Below are positions 34,800-46,151 of a DNA stretch of 64,000 bases, in pieces. The notes beneath the pieces were generated by a model, which saw only the letters and a list, made by a program, of their open reading frames with translations, did not search any database and was not told the origin of the DNA. The DNA is from Phocoena phocoena (taxonomy: Eukaryota; Chordata; Mammalia; Artiodactyla; Phocoenidae). Every line of letters begins with the position of its first letter. The first letter of the stretch is position 1. The position numbers were made by a program, and so were the translations under genes. The stretch covers positions 54,870,205 through 54,934,204 of the forward strand of contig NC_089226.1 of assembly GCF_963924675.1 (NCBI RefSeq), given 5' to 3'.

Positions 34800-34922
34800 A
34801 TATTTTTAAAAATTTATTTATTTATTTTTGGCTGCATTGGGTCTTTGTTGCTGCATGCGGGCTTTCTCTGGTTGTGGCGAGCAGGGGCTACTCTTCATTG
34901 CGGTGTGTGGGCTTCTCATTGC
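34800..34922 (-). mobile_element. Truncated long CHR SINE
   Basis: Only the tail-side third (ggctgcattgggtctttgtt ... gggcttctcattgc) remains; it ends abruptly in unrelated DNA. Confidence 0.85.
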
Positions 34923-34979
34923 TTTAAGAGAGGAGGTGCATTGGGAATATAAAAGAGCAAATACCTAACTTTTCCCAGG

Positions 34980-35090
34980 GGATATCATAGCATCACTGTA
35001 GTTATTATGGAAATTTGGATGATTGAAGAGGAGATGGAAGAGCATTCCAGGTAGTGAACAGCATGGGAAAAGGCACAGAAGTGTGAAATA
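34980..35090 (-). repeat. L2 fragment
   Basis: Words gaagagcattccaggtagtg ... gggaaaaggcacagaagtg. Confidence 0.55.
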
Positions 35091-35284
35091 ATATGGTGTG
35101 TCTAGGAAATTGCAACCAAACTTTAGGCATTAGCTTTCCAAAAGATTTGTGGTTGAGGAACTTCAGACCATGTGAGAAAATCACATTGGGACACATGAGT
35201 TATAAGCTCCTTAGAAGTATATTCTTTTTCTTTAAAGCAAAAATAAAATAAAATAAAGCACATGAAATAAAGGCAACATGTCAA

Positions 35285-35390
35285 TGACTTAACTCCATAA
35301 AGAATTCATTTTGCTTTATTCACTTTGTTTCTAGCATAGTACTTAGCGTATAGTAGATGCCCAAATGTTGGTTGAAAGAAAAAATGTCAC
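35285..35390 (+). repeat. L2 3' end fragment
   Basis: Words agcatagtacttagcgtata ... tgcccaaatgttggttga. Confidence 0.5.
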
Positions 35391-35518
35391 CTATTTCAAA
35401 TTAGTAATGATGGCTATTTTGATGTACTTTTAGTTTTTCTTTTTATCCTTTGCTTGCTAGAGATTTGTCATGGTGTAACTCTCCTTTTCATTTTGGGTAT
35501 TGGTTATACAGATATGTA

Positions 35519-35758
35519 CAGTTGACCCTTGAACAACAGGGGATTTAGGGATGCCAACCCTCAGTGTGGTGGAGAATCCGCATATAACTTCACGGTCAGC
35601 CATCCGGCTGTCTGTGTATGGAGTTCCCCGTTGGCAGATTCAACCAATTGCATATCACATAGTTAAACCAACTGTAGATGGTGTGGTATTGTAGTGAATA
35701 AAATCTGTCTGTAAGTGGACCTATGCAGTTCAAACCCTTGTTGTTCAAGGGTCCACTG
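35519..35758. mobile_element. Tigger/pogo-type MITE, complete ends
   Basis: 240 bp with terminal inverted repeats CAGTTGACCCTTGAACAACA and its inverse (right end TTGTTCAAGGGTCCACTG), flanked by TA on both sides (35517-35518, 35759-35760), the target used by pogo/mariner elements. No transposase ORF. Confidence 0.9.
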
Positions 35759-35779
35759 TACTACTAAATCCCCCTCTCT

Positions 35780-35856
35780 CCACTTGTTTTTTTTTTTTCT
35801 TTTTCTTTCTTCCTTTCCTCCCTCCCTCCCTCCCTCCCTCCTTCCTTCCTTCCGAC
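35780..35856. repeat. Polypyrimidine (CTTT/CCCT/CCTT)n tract
   Basis: Long pure pyrimidine run of mixed tetranucleotide units. Confidence 0.95.
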
Positions 35857-35948
35857 TTTCCTCCCAGGTCCTCTCCATCTTGGGTTTTATTATTACTATT
35901 ATTATTTTTAAATGGGAAGTATACTTTTATTTTCTATTATTATTTTTT

Positions 35949-36038
35949 CTATATTTATTTATTTATTTTTGGCTGCATTGGGTCGTTGTTGCTGCGCCTG
36001 GGCTTTCTCTAGTTGCGGCGAGCGGGGGCTACTCTTTA
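35949..36038 (-). mobile_element. Truncated long CHR SINE
   Basis: Tail-side piece only (ggctgcattgggtcgttgtt ... ggggctactctt). Confidence 0.85.
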
Positions 36039-36076
36039 CCAATTCTGTTTTTGGCTTACATGGTTGTACCAGGTCT

Positions 36077-36086
36077 CCCCCCCCAT

Positions 36087-36117
<31 letters not shown>

Positions 36118-36378
36118 TTTTGGCTGTGTTGGGTCTTCATTGCTGCACACGGGCTTACTCTAGTTGTGGCAAGCGGGGGCTACCCTTTGTTGTGGCGCAC
36201 GGGCTTCTCATTGTGGTGGCTTCTCTTGTGGAGCATGGGCTCTAGGCGCGCGGGCTTCAGTAGTTGTGGCTTGCAGGCTCAGTAGTTGTGGCACATGGGC
36301 TTAGTTGTTCCACGGCATAAACCTGTGTCCCCTGCATTGGCAAATGGATTCCTAACCACTGCGCCACCAGGGAAGCCC
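36077..36378 (-). mobile_element. Long CHR SINE with internal deletion
   Basis: Inverse copy lacking the usual 'tgtgggatcttcc...ccaggg' block. Perfect 16-bp TSD TGGTTGTACCAGGTCT (36061-36076, 36379-36394). Confidence 0.95.
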
Positions 36379-36627
36379 TGGTTGTACCAGGTCTTGAGTG
36401 CATGCCAAAGCATACGTGTTAACCTCTGTCTTCTAAGCTTATTACTTTTTATAGGAATCCTCAGAGTATAGTTTTAAAATCCACTTTTTCTTTTACCTGT
36501 CTGAAGTCATCCAGGGAAAAGTCGTTATTACTTCTCTGCTAGTTACTTTTTAAATAAAAAAAAAATTCTCAGCTCAATTTCTCTGAATTGTTTTATATCA
36601 TCTCCACCAGGGGTAACTTGAAGTTCT

Positions 36628-36823
36628 TATTTTTTTTTTTTACGGTACGCAGGCCTCTCACTGTTGTGGCCTCTCCCGTTGTGGAGCACAGGCTCCGGAC
36701 TGGCAGGCTCAGCGGCCGTGGCTCACGGGCCCAGCTGCTCCGTGGCATGTGGGATCTTCCCGGACGGAGACACGAACCCGTGTCCCCTGCATCGGCAGGT
36801 GGACTGCGCCACCAGGGAAGCCC
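36628..36823 (-). mobile_element. CHR-2-type SINE with small head deletion
   Basis: Inverse copy; 'tctcaaccact' is missing before gcgccaccagggaag. No clear TSD. Confidence 0.9.
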
Positions 36824-37416
36824 AGTAAAGCTTTTTTTAACTGAGATAATTTGTCATTTTCATTTGCAAAAAATTTGTTGTAATTTTAGAGATTGCTACG
36901 TTCTGCTGGGTAAAGATTTGTTAGTTGTTAGACATTCTGTTTCCCCCTCCCCACAAATAAAGAGATGGAACTTCAAATAAATTGAAATGCCACTCTAAAT
37001 AAATAGATATGTTAAATATGTAGTGTGGATTGAGTCCATTATATAGATGAGAATACTTAAGTAAATGTATGTCCTTTGTGTGTGTTGATAGTTGATGAGT
37101 AATTCTTGATTAATCTTGAAAGATTATTTAACAGAAATTTTGAGTTGAATTCCTTTTTAGGAGTGACTCTCCAACTGTTACACATGCTATTAGACACCAT
37201 GTAGTAACTCAAACCTGTATTGTTCCTTGAGTTATAGTTTAAGGCTTGTCTCATGCCATTTAGTTAGTAAAGGATAGCTCCATCATTTTGAAAGACAAAA
37301 TGTTACTATGTATACTTCTTAAGCTAGAATTATCAATAATGTAAATAATTGTATCTACAAGGAAATTAATATTGGGAGATTTTTTCCATTTTTTTTCTGA
37401 GGGTGATACTAGAGCA
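36824..37416. other. Unassigned AT-rich intronic DNA
   Basis: Nothing recognised. Confidence 0.4.
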
Positions 37417-37427
37417 CAGTAAGTTGC

Positions 37428-37730
37428 CTTTTTTGTATTTTATTTAATTAGTTTATTTTTTAACATCTCAACTGGAGTATAATTGCTTTACAATGTTGTG
37501 TTAGTTTCTGCTGTATAACAAAGTGAATCAGCTATATGCATACATATATCCCCATATCCCCTCCCTCTTGCGTCTCCCTCCCACACTCCCTATCCCACCC
37601 CTCTAGGTGGTCACAGAGCACTGAGCTGATCTCCCTGTGCTATGCAGCTGCTTCCTACTAGCTATCTATTTTACATTTGGTAGTGTACATGTCAGTGCTA
37701 CTCTCTAACCTTTCCCCCTCCCTGTGTCCT
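37428..37730 (-). mobile_element. 5'-truncated L1 3' end
   Basis: Inverse L1 3' UTR (taacatctcaactggagtat ... ctaggtggtcacagagcac). TSD CAGTAAGTTGC (37417-37427, 37731-37741). Confidence 0.93.
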
Positions 37731-37850
37731 CAGTAAGTTGCTTTAATAACTCAAGCAATGTAAGAATCTTAACAGGCTTCCTCCCTGATCCTGTCCCACA
37801 CCCAACCTGTCATGTTTTAATTAGCTGGGATTTTAGTTCCATATTGTCAT

Positions 37851-38121
37851 TCTTTTTTTTTAAATTAATTAATTTTTTGGCTGCATTGGATCTTCATTGT
37901 TGCGTGTGGGCTTTCTCTAGTTGTGGCACGCGGGCTTCACATTGCAGCGGCTTCTCTTGTTGCGGAGCATAGGCTCTAGGCGCGCGGGCTCAGTAGCTCT
38001 GGGGCTCAGTAGCTGTGGTGCACGGGCTTAGTTGCTCCGCGGCATGGGGGATCTTCCCGAACCAGGGCTTGTCCCCTGCATTGGCAGGCAGATTCTTAAC
38101 CACTGTGCCACCAGGGAAGTC
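37851..38121 (-). mobile_element. Long CHR SINE
   Basis: Inverse copy (ggctgcattggatcttcatt ... gccaccagggaagtc). Confidence 0.9.
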
Positions 38122-38571
38122 TTTGTAATTCATTTATATTTATGTTTCTCAGCAATTATTTAAATTAAACTGTATGTTTTACTAGTTTTTTTACTCACCA
38201 CTGTTTTTGATTCCCACATTTTTCCTTTTAGATTCATTCTTTTGCTGTAGTACATTCTTTTTCAAACAGGATTTCTAAGAGGTGAATTTTGAGTTGTTGC
38301 ATGTCTGAAAATATATTTATTTTGTTCTCTGTTCTGACTGCCCATTTAGATTGAATACAGTATTCTAGTATTCACAAATAATTTCCCCCAGAGCTTTGAT
38401 GATACTGCTCTTCTGTCTTCTAGGATCCACTGTTGCTGTTGAGAAATCTGTCAGTCTGATGCTTTTCGTTTCTTTTTCTTCGTGATTTTTATGATTTTTT
38501 TCTTAATCCCCAGAGTTCTGAGATTTTTTAGGATGTGCTTTTTTCTTTCAATTTCCTTGCTTTTGCTTTTA

Positions 38572-38573
<2 letters not shown>
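38122..38573. other. Unassigned; likely old repeat
   Basis: Text near 38230-38460 (gcatgtctgaaaatatattt) looks like an old dispersed repeat I cannot name. Confidence 0.3.

Positions 38574-38615
<42 letters not shown>
38574..38615. repeat. (TG)n microsatellite
   Basis: About 21 TG units, directly abutting a CHR-1 head remnant. Confidence 0.97.
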
Positions 38616-38618
<3 letters not shown>

Positions 38619-38659
38619 AAAGTGCGGAGTCCTGACCACTGGAAAGCCAGGGAATTCCC
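38616..38659 (-). mobile_element. CHR-1 head remnant
   Basis: Only the last 44 bases of an inverse CHR-1 (agtgcggagtcctgaccact ... gccagggaattccc); the body seems replaced by the TG repeat. Confidence 0.8.
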
Positions 38660-38863
38660 TTACTTTTACTTTTTAAGATGATAAAATTACAAATTTATTT
38701 GCAGTCCTCTGTGTATTACTCCTGTTCTGATTCTCTTTTGTCTGTTCCCATAGGCAACCACTGTTCTGAATTTTGGAGTTTATTGTGCCCATGAACAGTT
38801 TTATACTAAGAGTATATATTTATGTATATATAAATAATACATTGTATGGATTTATATGCTTTT

Positions 38864-39211
38864 TTTATACTTTTTTTTTTATAAGTTTGTTTTTGGCTGC
38901 ATTGGGTCTTTGTTGTTGCGCACGGTCTTACTCTAGTTGAGGCAAGTGAGGGCAACTATTTGTGGCCGTGTGCAGGCTTCTCATTGTGGTGGCTTGTTGC
39001 GGAGCACAGGCTCTAGGTGCACAGGCTTCAGTAGTTGTGGCACCTGGGTTTCAGTAGTTGTGGCTCGTGGGCTCTAGAGCACAGGCTCAGTAGTTGTGGT
39101 GCATGGGCTTAGTCGCTCCACGGCATGTGGGATCTTCCCAGACCAGGGCTTGAACCCGTGTTCCCTGCATTGCCAGGTGGATTCTTAACTACTGTGCCAC
39201 CAGGGAAGCCC
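38864..39211 (-). mobile_element. Long CHR SINE
   Basis: Inverse copy. TSD TGGATTTATATGCTTT / TGGATTTATAGGCTTT (38848-38863, 39212-39227). Confidence 0.94.
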
Positions 39212-39498
39212 TGGATTTATAGGCTTTAAAATTTTATATATAATCAATATAATACTATATGCATTCCTCTACAGCTTCCTTTATTGCCTCTCAACAGTAT
39301 TTTTGAAACATATCCATGTTAATGCCTTACTGTTTTAGTTATTTACTTTAACTGCTGTATGGTTTTCTATTACATGAAAATACTATAATTTTTTTTTAAT
39401 TGGTGGATATTTAGGTTTGTTTTTGTGCTATTAAGAGTAATGTTGTAATGAATATTCTGGCAGCTTTGCCTAGAGGTAGAATTGCTGGGCTAAAGGGT

Positions 39499-39660
39499 AT
39501 ACAGTCATCCCTTGGTATCAATGGGGGATTGTTTCCAGGACCCCCTTGTATACCAAAATCCGAGGATGCTCAAGTCCTTTTATTTAAATGGCCTAGTGCA
39601 GTCTGCCGTCCATATCTGCAGGTTCTGCATCCAGGGATACAGAAGGTCCATTGTTTTCCT
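39499..39660. repeat. Tigger-type DNA transposon fragment
   Basis: acagtcatcccttggtatca ... ttccaggacccccttgtata ... gaggatgctcaagtcc is typical of Tigger-derived MITEs. The right terminus is decayed. Confidence 0.65.
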
Positions 39661-40770
39661 TTTAGCCTTGCTATAGCTGGATTGATTTCCAAATTAGCTT
39701 TAGCAATTTATACATTGCCAATAGTGTATGAGGGTTCCCATTTATCCAGGTAATCAAATCATAGCATTGTCAGACTTCTTAAATATTTGATAGTGTGGTT
39801 GTGAATTAGTTTCTTATTGCTCTGATAAGGTTGAACATTTTTTCATGTTTTTTTTGCCATTCACTTTTCTCTTGCGTGAATTGCCTTTTTATAGCATTTC
39901 TCCATTTTCTTTGTTGTTTTCATTGATTTGTAGCAATTTTTTATGTATTTCAGATGTCAATCCTTTGTCATATTTATATTTTTATTTATTTTTATGTTAG
40001 TACTGTTTATCTTTTTTACTGTTTTTATATAGTATCTTGTTGATCCAGACTTTAAAATTTTAGCGTAGTATAATTGTTAATTATTTATTTTTACATTTAT
40101 ACTTTTCATATCTCATTTAAGAAACCCTTCTCTTTATGATTTTGAGGCATAAGGTGTTCATCTGTATTTTCTTCTAAAAGTTTTGTTTCTCAAACTGTAG
40201 TCTTAAACCTCCTGGAATTTATTTTTGTATTATGTAATTTTTTTTTCTCCCCTCACTAATTGGTAATGCCACATCTTGTATACCAGTTTCCACATATACG
40301 TGGGTCTATTTCTAGGCTCTTTATTTGTTACATTGGTGTATCCTTCACGTGGTTTTACTTGCTATAGCTTTAAAGTAAGTCCTTTTATCTGCTAAGGCAA
40401 GTTCTCGCACCATATTCTTTTGGAAATGCTGTTGGTTATTTTTAGCCCTTTACGTTCTCATCTGAATTTTAGAATTGGCATGTCAAACTTCACAAAAATC
40501 TTTGGTTGGATTTTATTCTGATACCAGCTGGTATACAGGCTTACCTTGGAGATACAGATTGGGTTCCAGACCACTGCAATAAAGTGAGTCACATGAATTT
40601 TTTGGTTCCCCAGTGAGTATAAAATTATGTTTACACCATATTGTAGTCCCTTAAGCATGCAATAACATTATATCTTTAAAAAAACAGTGTACATACCTTA
40701 ATTAAAAAATACTCTATTGCTAAAAAATGCTGACCACCATCTGAGCCTTCAGCAAGTTGTAATCTTTTTG

Positions 40771-40897
40771 TTTTTGTTTTTGTTTTTGGCTGCACTGCAC
40801 AGCATGTGGGATCTTAGTTCCCCAACCAGGGATTGAATCCACATCCCCTGCTTTGGAAGCACGGTGTGTTAACCGCTGGACTGCCAGGGAAGTCCCT
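40771..40897 (-). mobile_element. CHR-1 SINE inside Tigger1
   Basis: Perfect 15-bp TSD GTTGTAATCTTTTTG (40756-40770, 40898-40912). Confidence 0.95.
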
Positions 40898-41450
40898 GTT
40901 GTAATCTTTTTGCTGGTGAAGGGTTTTGCCTCAATTTTGATGGCTGCTGACTGATTAGGGTGGTGGTTGCTGAAGGTTGGGGTGGCTGTGCAATTTCTTA
41001 AAATAAGGCAAAGAAGTTTGCCACATCGATTGATTCTTTCACAAACGATTTCTCTGTACCATGCAAGGCTGTTTGATAGCATTTTACCCACAGTAGAACT
41101 TCTTTCAAAATTGGCGTCAATCTTCTCAAACCCTGCTGCTGCTTTATCAACTGAGTTTACGTAATATTCTGCATCCCTATTTGTTATTTCAATAATCGAT
41201 TATGTTTGCCTTCTTATGTGGGTGCTTTTCATGTTGTCTCAAAACAATTACAATAGTAACGTCAAAGATCACTGGTTAAAGATCACCATAACAAATATAA
41301 TAATAATGAAAAGTTTGAAATATTGTGAGAATTACCAAAATGTGGCACAGAGGCAGTAAATGAGTAAATGCTGTTGGAATAATGGCGCCAATAGATTTGC
41401 TCCATGAAGGTTTGCCACAAACTTTCAATTTGTGAAAAGTGCAATATAAG

Positions 41451-41704
41451 TGAGACAGTGGCATGGACATATGTACACTACCAAACGTAAAATAGATAGC
41501 TAGTGGGAAGCAGCCACATAGCACAGGGAGATCAGCTTGGTGCTTTGTGACCACCTATAGGGGTAGGATAGGGAGGGTGGGAGGGAGGGAGATGCAAGAG
41601 GGAAGAGATATGGGGACGTATGTATATGTATAACTGATTCACTTTGTTATAAAGCAGAAACTAACACACCATTGTAAAGCAGTTATACTCCAATAAAGAT
41701 GTTT
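41451..41704 (+). mobile_element. 5'-truncated L1 3' end inside Tigger1
   Basis: Sense L1 3' UTR (agtggcatggacatatgtac ... ctccaataaagatg plus A-rich tail). Approximate TSD aaaagtgcaatat / aaaaatgcaatat. Confidence 0.9.
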
Positions 41705-41765
41705 TTAAAAATGCAATATTTGCAAAGTGCAATAAAGTGAAATAGTAAAACGAGGTATGCCTGTA

Positions 41766-42279
41766 CTGCAATACAGTTCAATTCTGACACCAACCACCTG
41801 GAACTAGGTCAGATATCACAGGTTGAAGGGCATGGTCACCAGCAAGATTGCCCCCATTGCAGATGATAGCTGCTGGTTCCCATGACCTGCTTCAGGTTTG
41901 AAAATTTGCTAGGTTGACTCACAGGACCCAGAAAACTGCTATACCTGTGATTTTGGTTTTATTTTAAAGGATACAATTAAGAACCAGCCAAATGAAGAGA
42001 TACATAGGGCAAGGTCTGGGAGGGTCCCAGCATAGAGCATTCATGCCCTCTCCCTGTGGAATCAGGGTGCATCATCCTCCTGGCACATCAGTGTATTCAC
42101 CAGTCAGGAAGTGCCACTGAGCTTCAGTGTAGCAGAGTTTTAATTGGAGATTTGACCATGTGATTGAACTCCATTTCCAGTCCCTTACCCCTCCATGGAA
42201 GTGGGGCTGATATCACATGACTCAAAGCCCCAACTGTCTAATCATGTGATTGGTCTTTCTGGCATGACTAGCCCCTATC
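41766..42279 (-). repeat. Old LTR-like repeat
   Basis: Words ttttaaaggatacaattaag ... ccagccaaatgaagagatac ... atgcatagggcaagg (window: gatacatagggcaaggtctg) resemble a mammalian ERVL-type LTR. Orientation and name uncertain. Confidence 0.4.
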
Positions 42280-42939
42280 CTAAACCCTTGCATTTCTGGG
42301 ATAAATCCCAGTTGGTTATGATATGTAATTTGTTTAATATGCTGCTGGATTCAGTTTGCTTGTATTTTGTTGAATTTTTGTGTCCATATTCATAAAGGAT
42401 ACTCATCTTTGCAATTCTTGTGATTTTTTTCTCTGGTTTGGTGTCAGGATAATACTGGAGTCGTAGAATGAGTTGGGGAGTATTCCCTCCTTTTCTTTGT
42501 TTTGGAGGAGTTTGAGAAGGATTGGTGTAATTCTGTAGATGTTTGGTAAATTCACCAGTGAAGCTATTGAGTTCTGGGCTTTTCTTTGTGTGGGAAGTTG
42601 TTTGATTACTAACTTTTTTTACTTTACTTGAATCTCTTTACTTGAATCCCCTATGGGTATTCAGACTTTGTATTTCTTCTTGAGTAAGTTTTGGTAGTTT
42701 GTTTCTAGAAATTTGTCTTTTTCATCTAGCTTATGTGATATGTTGATGTTCAGTTGTTCATAGTATTGTCTTAACAATCCTTTTATTTCTGTAAAGTCAT
42801 TAGTAATATCTCTGCTTTCATTCCTGTTTTCATAGTTTGAGTCCTTTCTCTTTTTCTTCATCAATCAAGCTAAAGGTTTATCTATTTTCTTCATCCTTTC
42901 AAACAGTCAACTTCTGGTTTCATTGATTTTGATTCCACT

Positions 42940-43183
42940 TACATTAAATTTCCAGATTAGGTAAATCCATAGAGACAGAAAATAGATCTGTGATTGGCCT
43001 GGGTTGAGGTGGGGGGAGATTTGGAAGGGACGTAGGTTCTTTCTGGATTGATGGAGATGATCTGTAATTAGATAGTAGTGATGGATGCACAATATTGTGA
43101 CTATACTAAAACAACTGAATAGTACACATGAAAATGGTCTAAATGATGGATTTTATGTTATATAAAGTTTATTTCAATAAATT
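42940..43183 (+). repeat. L1 3' UTR fragment
   Basis: Words ttagatagtagtgatggatg ... ctgaatagtacacatgaaaa ... tttcaataaa. Confidence 0.7.
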
Positions 43184-43305
43184 TTTTTTTTCTTTGGCTG
43201 CACCACATGGCATGTAGGATTTTAGTTCCCCCACCAGGGATCGGACCCACGCTGCCTGCAGTGGAAGCATGGAGTCTTAGCCCCTGGACTGCCAGGGAAG
43301 TCCCC
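43184..43305 (-). mobile_element. CHR-1 SINE (short form)
   Basis: Inverse copy (tttggctgcaccacatggca ... gccagggaagtccc). Confidence 0.92.
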
Positions 43306-43475
43306 CAATTTTTTTAGTTATACGACTATATGTGTATGGGTTTATTTCTGGACCCCATATTCTATTTCTGTAATATATTTGTCTGCAGGCCAATGTCACT
43401 CATCCTTCACTCAACTCTAGCTTTGTAATGAGTCTTGAAGCCAGGTAGTTTAAGCCCTTCACCTTTATTATTATT

Positions 43476-43713
43476 CTTTTTTTAAAATATTTATTTATTT
43501 AGTTTTGGCTGTGTTGGGTCTTAGTTGTGGTGCACAGGCTCTCTGTTGTGACGTGCAGGGTTCTCTCTAGTGTGGCGCACAGGCTCTCTAGTTGTGGCAC
43601 ACAGGCTCTCTAGTTGTGGCGCGCAGGCTTAGTTGCCCTGTGGCACCAGGGGTCGAACCCACATCCCCTGCATTGGAAGGCGGATTCTTAACCACTGGAC
43701 TACCAGGGAACTC
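43476..43713 (-). mobile_element. CHR-1-like SINE
   Basis: Inverse copy with 'ctctctagttgtggc' repeated units. TSD CCTTTATTATTATT (43462-43475, 43714-43727). Confidence 0.94.
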
Positions 43714-43889
43714 CCTTTATTATTATTTTCAAAGGTGTTTTAACTATTCTAGGTCCTTTGAATTTCTATATGAATTTTAATATAAGTTTATCAATTTCTG
43801 CAAAAAATTTCCCTGGAATTTTTATTGGGATTATCTTGAATCTACAGATGAATTTGGGAAAAATTGATACCTTAAGATAGTGAGTTTTC

Positions 43890-44124
43890 TCTCACAGATA
43901 CAGAGAACAGACTACCAGAGGAAGAGGAGGTAGGGGATTAAGAGCTACGAACTATTAGTATAAAATAAACTATAAGGATATATTGTATAACACAGTGAAT
44001 ATAGCAAATATTTTATAATAACTATAAATGGACTATAACCTTTAAAAATTTGTGAATCACTGTATAATATTATATACTTATAATTTATATAATTTTGTAT
44101 ATCAACTATATTTCAATAAAAAGA
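43890..44124 (+). repeat. L1 3' UTR fragment
   Basis: Words agactaccagaggaagagga ... ggatatattgtataacacag ... atttcaataaaaag. Confidence 0.75.
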
Positions 44125-44509
44125 TACTGAATCTTCTGATAGATGAATATGTTACATTGCTCCATTTATTTAGGTTTTATTTAGTTTTTCTTAGCTGTGT
44201 TTTTCGTTTTCACTATACACGTCTTCCACATCTTAAATCACTTTTATCCCTATACATTTTATGTTTTTTTATGATAATCTATATGGTATTGTTTAAATTT
44301 TTTATTTACTAGTTTTTCATTGCTGATATATAAAAATTCAGTTGTTTTTTGTATATTGATCTTGTATTCTGCAACCTTACTAAACTCACTCATTTTTAAT
44401 AGCTTTTAAAGATTAAAAATTCTTTATACATGATTCTGTTATCTGTAAAGAAAGTCTTCTTTGTTTCCCATCTGCATGCCTTTTATTTTTTGTTTGTTTT
44501 TGTTTTATT

Positions 44510-44660
44510 TATTTATTTTAACATCTTTATTGGAGTATAATTGCTTTACAATGGTGTGTTAGTTTCTGCTTTATAACAAAGTGAATCAGCTCTACGTATA
44601 CATATATCCCCATATTTCCTCCCTCTTGTGTCTCCCTCCTACCCTCCCTATCCCACCCCA
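44510..44660 (-). mobile_element. L1 3' end fragment
   Basis: Inverse L1 3' UTR: aacatctttattggagtata ... ctaccctccctatcccacccc (shown in part). Confidence 0.85.
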
Positions 44661-44842
44661 CATGTCTTTGATTACTTTTTCTTCCCAGAACTACATGTAG
44701 AGTTGTGAATATAAGTGGTGGTTATATATGGACATTCTTGCCTTCATCCTGATCTTAGGGGGAAAGCACTCAGTCTTTCCCCCTTAAGTATGTTAGCAGA
44801 TTTTTCACTATGCCCTTCTTCAGGTTGAGAAAGTTCCCTTTT

Positions 44843-45052
44843 TTTTTTTTTTTTTTTTTTGCGGTACGCGGGCCTCTCACTGTTGTGGCCTCTCCCACTG
44901 CGGAGCACAGGCTCCAGACGCGCAGGCCCAGCGGCCATGGCTCACGGGCCCAGCCGCTCCGCGGCATGTGGGATCCTCCCGGACCGGGGCACGAACCCGT
45001 GTCCCCTGCATCAGCAGGCGGACTCTCAACCACTGCGCCACCAGGGAAGCCC
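44843..45052 (-). mobile_element. CHR-2-type SINE
   Basis: Full inverse copy with poly(T). Perfect 16-bp TSD GAGAAAGTTCCCTTTT (44827-44842, 45053-45068). Confidence 0.97.
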
Positions 45053-45241
45053 GAGAAAGTTCCCTTTTATTTCTAGATTGCTTTATCAGGACTGGATGTT
45101 GGATTTTGTCAATTTTTTTTTTTTTTTGCATATACTGAGATGATTATGTTTTTTCATTTAAGTTTGTTCATGTGAATTATATTGATGGACTTTTTTAAAC
45201 TAATCTTGCATTTTTGGGGATAAACCCCATTTTTAAGTCAT

Positions 45242-45601
45242 TGGTATGGGCTGAATTGTGTCTCCCCCAAGTTTATATGATGAAGCCATAACCCCCAATG
45301 AGACTGTGTCTGGGGTAGGGTCTTAGGAGATAACTAAGGTTAAGTGTAGTCACAAGAGTAGGGCCCTAATAGGACTGTGACCTCTTACAAAGAAGAGAGA
45401 TTCCTCTCTTTCTCTTTGCCATGTGAGGATTCATTGAGAAGTTGGTTGTCTTCAGGAAGAGAACTCTCACCAGAACCTGACCATGCTGGCTCCCTTGCTT
45501 TGGACTTCCAGGTTCAAGACCAGTGAGAAAATATATTTCTGTTGTTTAAACTACACAGTCTGTATGGTATTTTGTTTTGGCAGTCGGAGCAGACTAAGAT
45601 A
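45242..45601 (+). mobile_element. MLT1-type MaLR solo LTR
   Basis: 360 bp from TGGTATGGGCTGAATTGTG to ...GCAGACTAAGATA, with MLT1 landmarks (tcttgcc-like tttgccatgtgaggattca; ctgttgtttaaactacacag). Perfect 5-bp TSD GTCAT (45237-45241, 45602-45606), the size expected for ERVL/MaLR. Confidence 0.88.
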
Positions 45602-46151
45602 GTCATTATCAATTACCCTTTTTATATGTTTGCTAAAATTGTGTTAAGAAATTTTACATCTATGTTCATGAGCAGTATTAGTCTGTAATTTTCTTTCTTT
45701 TGATGTGTTTTTCTGATTTTGATATCAGGGTAATACTGGCCTCATGGAAGAAATTGGAAAGTATTTCCTCCTTTTCCGTTTTCTGGAACTATTTGTATAG
45801 AATTGGTATTCTTTAAATCTGTGGCTTAATTTACCAATGAAACCATCTAGGTCTGGAGTTTTCTTTATGGGAAGGCTTTAAACTACAGATTCAGTTTCTT
45901 TACTAGATATGGGATTATTCATGTTATCTGTTTCTGTTTGGATGAGCCTTGGTAATTTGTTTCTTCAAAAGAATTTTTCCATTTTCCTGAAGTTACAAAA
46001 TTTATCAGCATACATTTGCTCATAGTATTCTTATGTTTTTCGTGTCTGTAATGCGTCTCATTCCTGATACTGTTAATTTGTGTTTCCTTTTCCCATTTGT
46101 GTTTCCTTTTCCCTCTTGGCTCAGTCTGGATAGAGATTTATCAATTATTTT

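Larger units (their letters stand above)
40536..41763. mobile_element. Tigger1-type DNA transposon, internally deleted
   Basis: Left end CAGGCTTACCTTGGAGATAC, right end ...AACGAGGTATGCCTG (inverted), TA on both sides (40534-40535, 41764-41765). Roughly 820 bp of Tigger DNA remains after subtracting a SINE and an L1 3' end inserted later. No transposase frame survives. Confidence 0.88.
38690..42935 (-). repeat. Old L1, 3' end and ORF2, heavily interrupted
   Basis: Inverse L1 text: 3' region 38690-39490 and 39670-40150, ORF2 40150-40533, then RT region 42280-42935 (ttgcatttctgggataaatc; ggcttttctttgtgtgggaa; tttcatctagcttatgtga). Interrupted by a SINE, a Tigger-like piece, a Tigger1 element and an LTR-like block. 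Degenerate. Confidence 0.75.
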
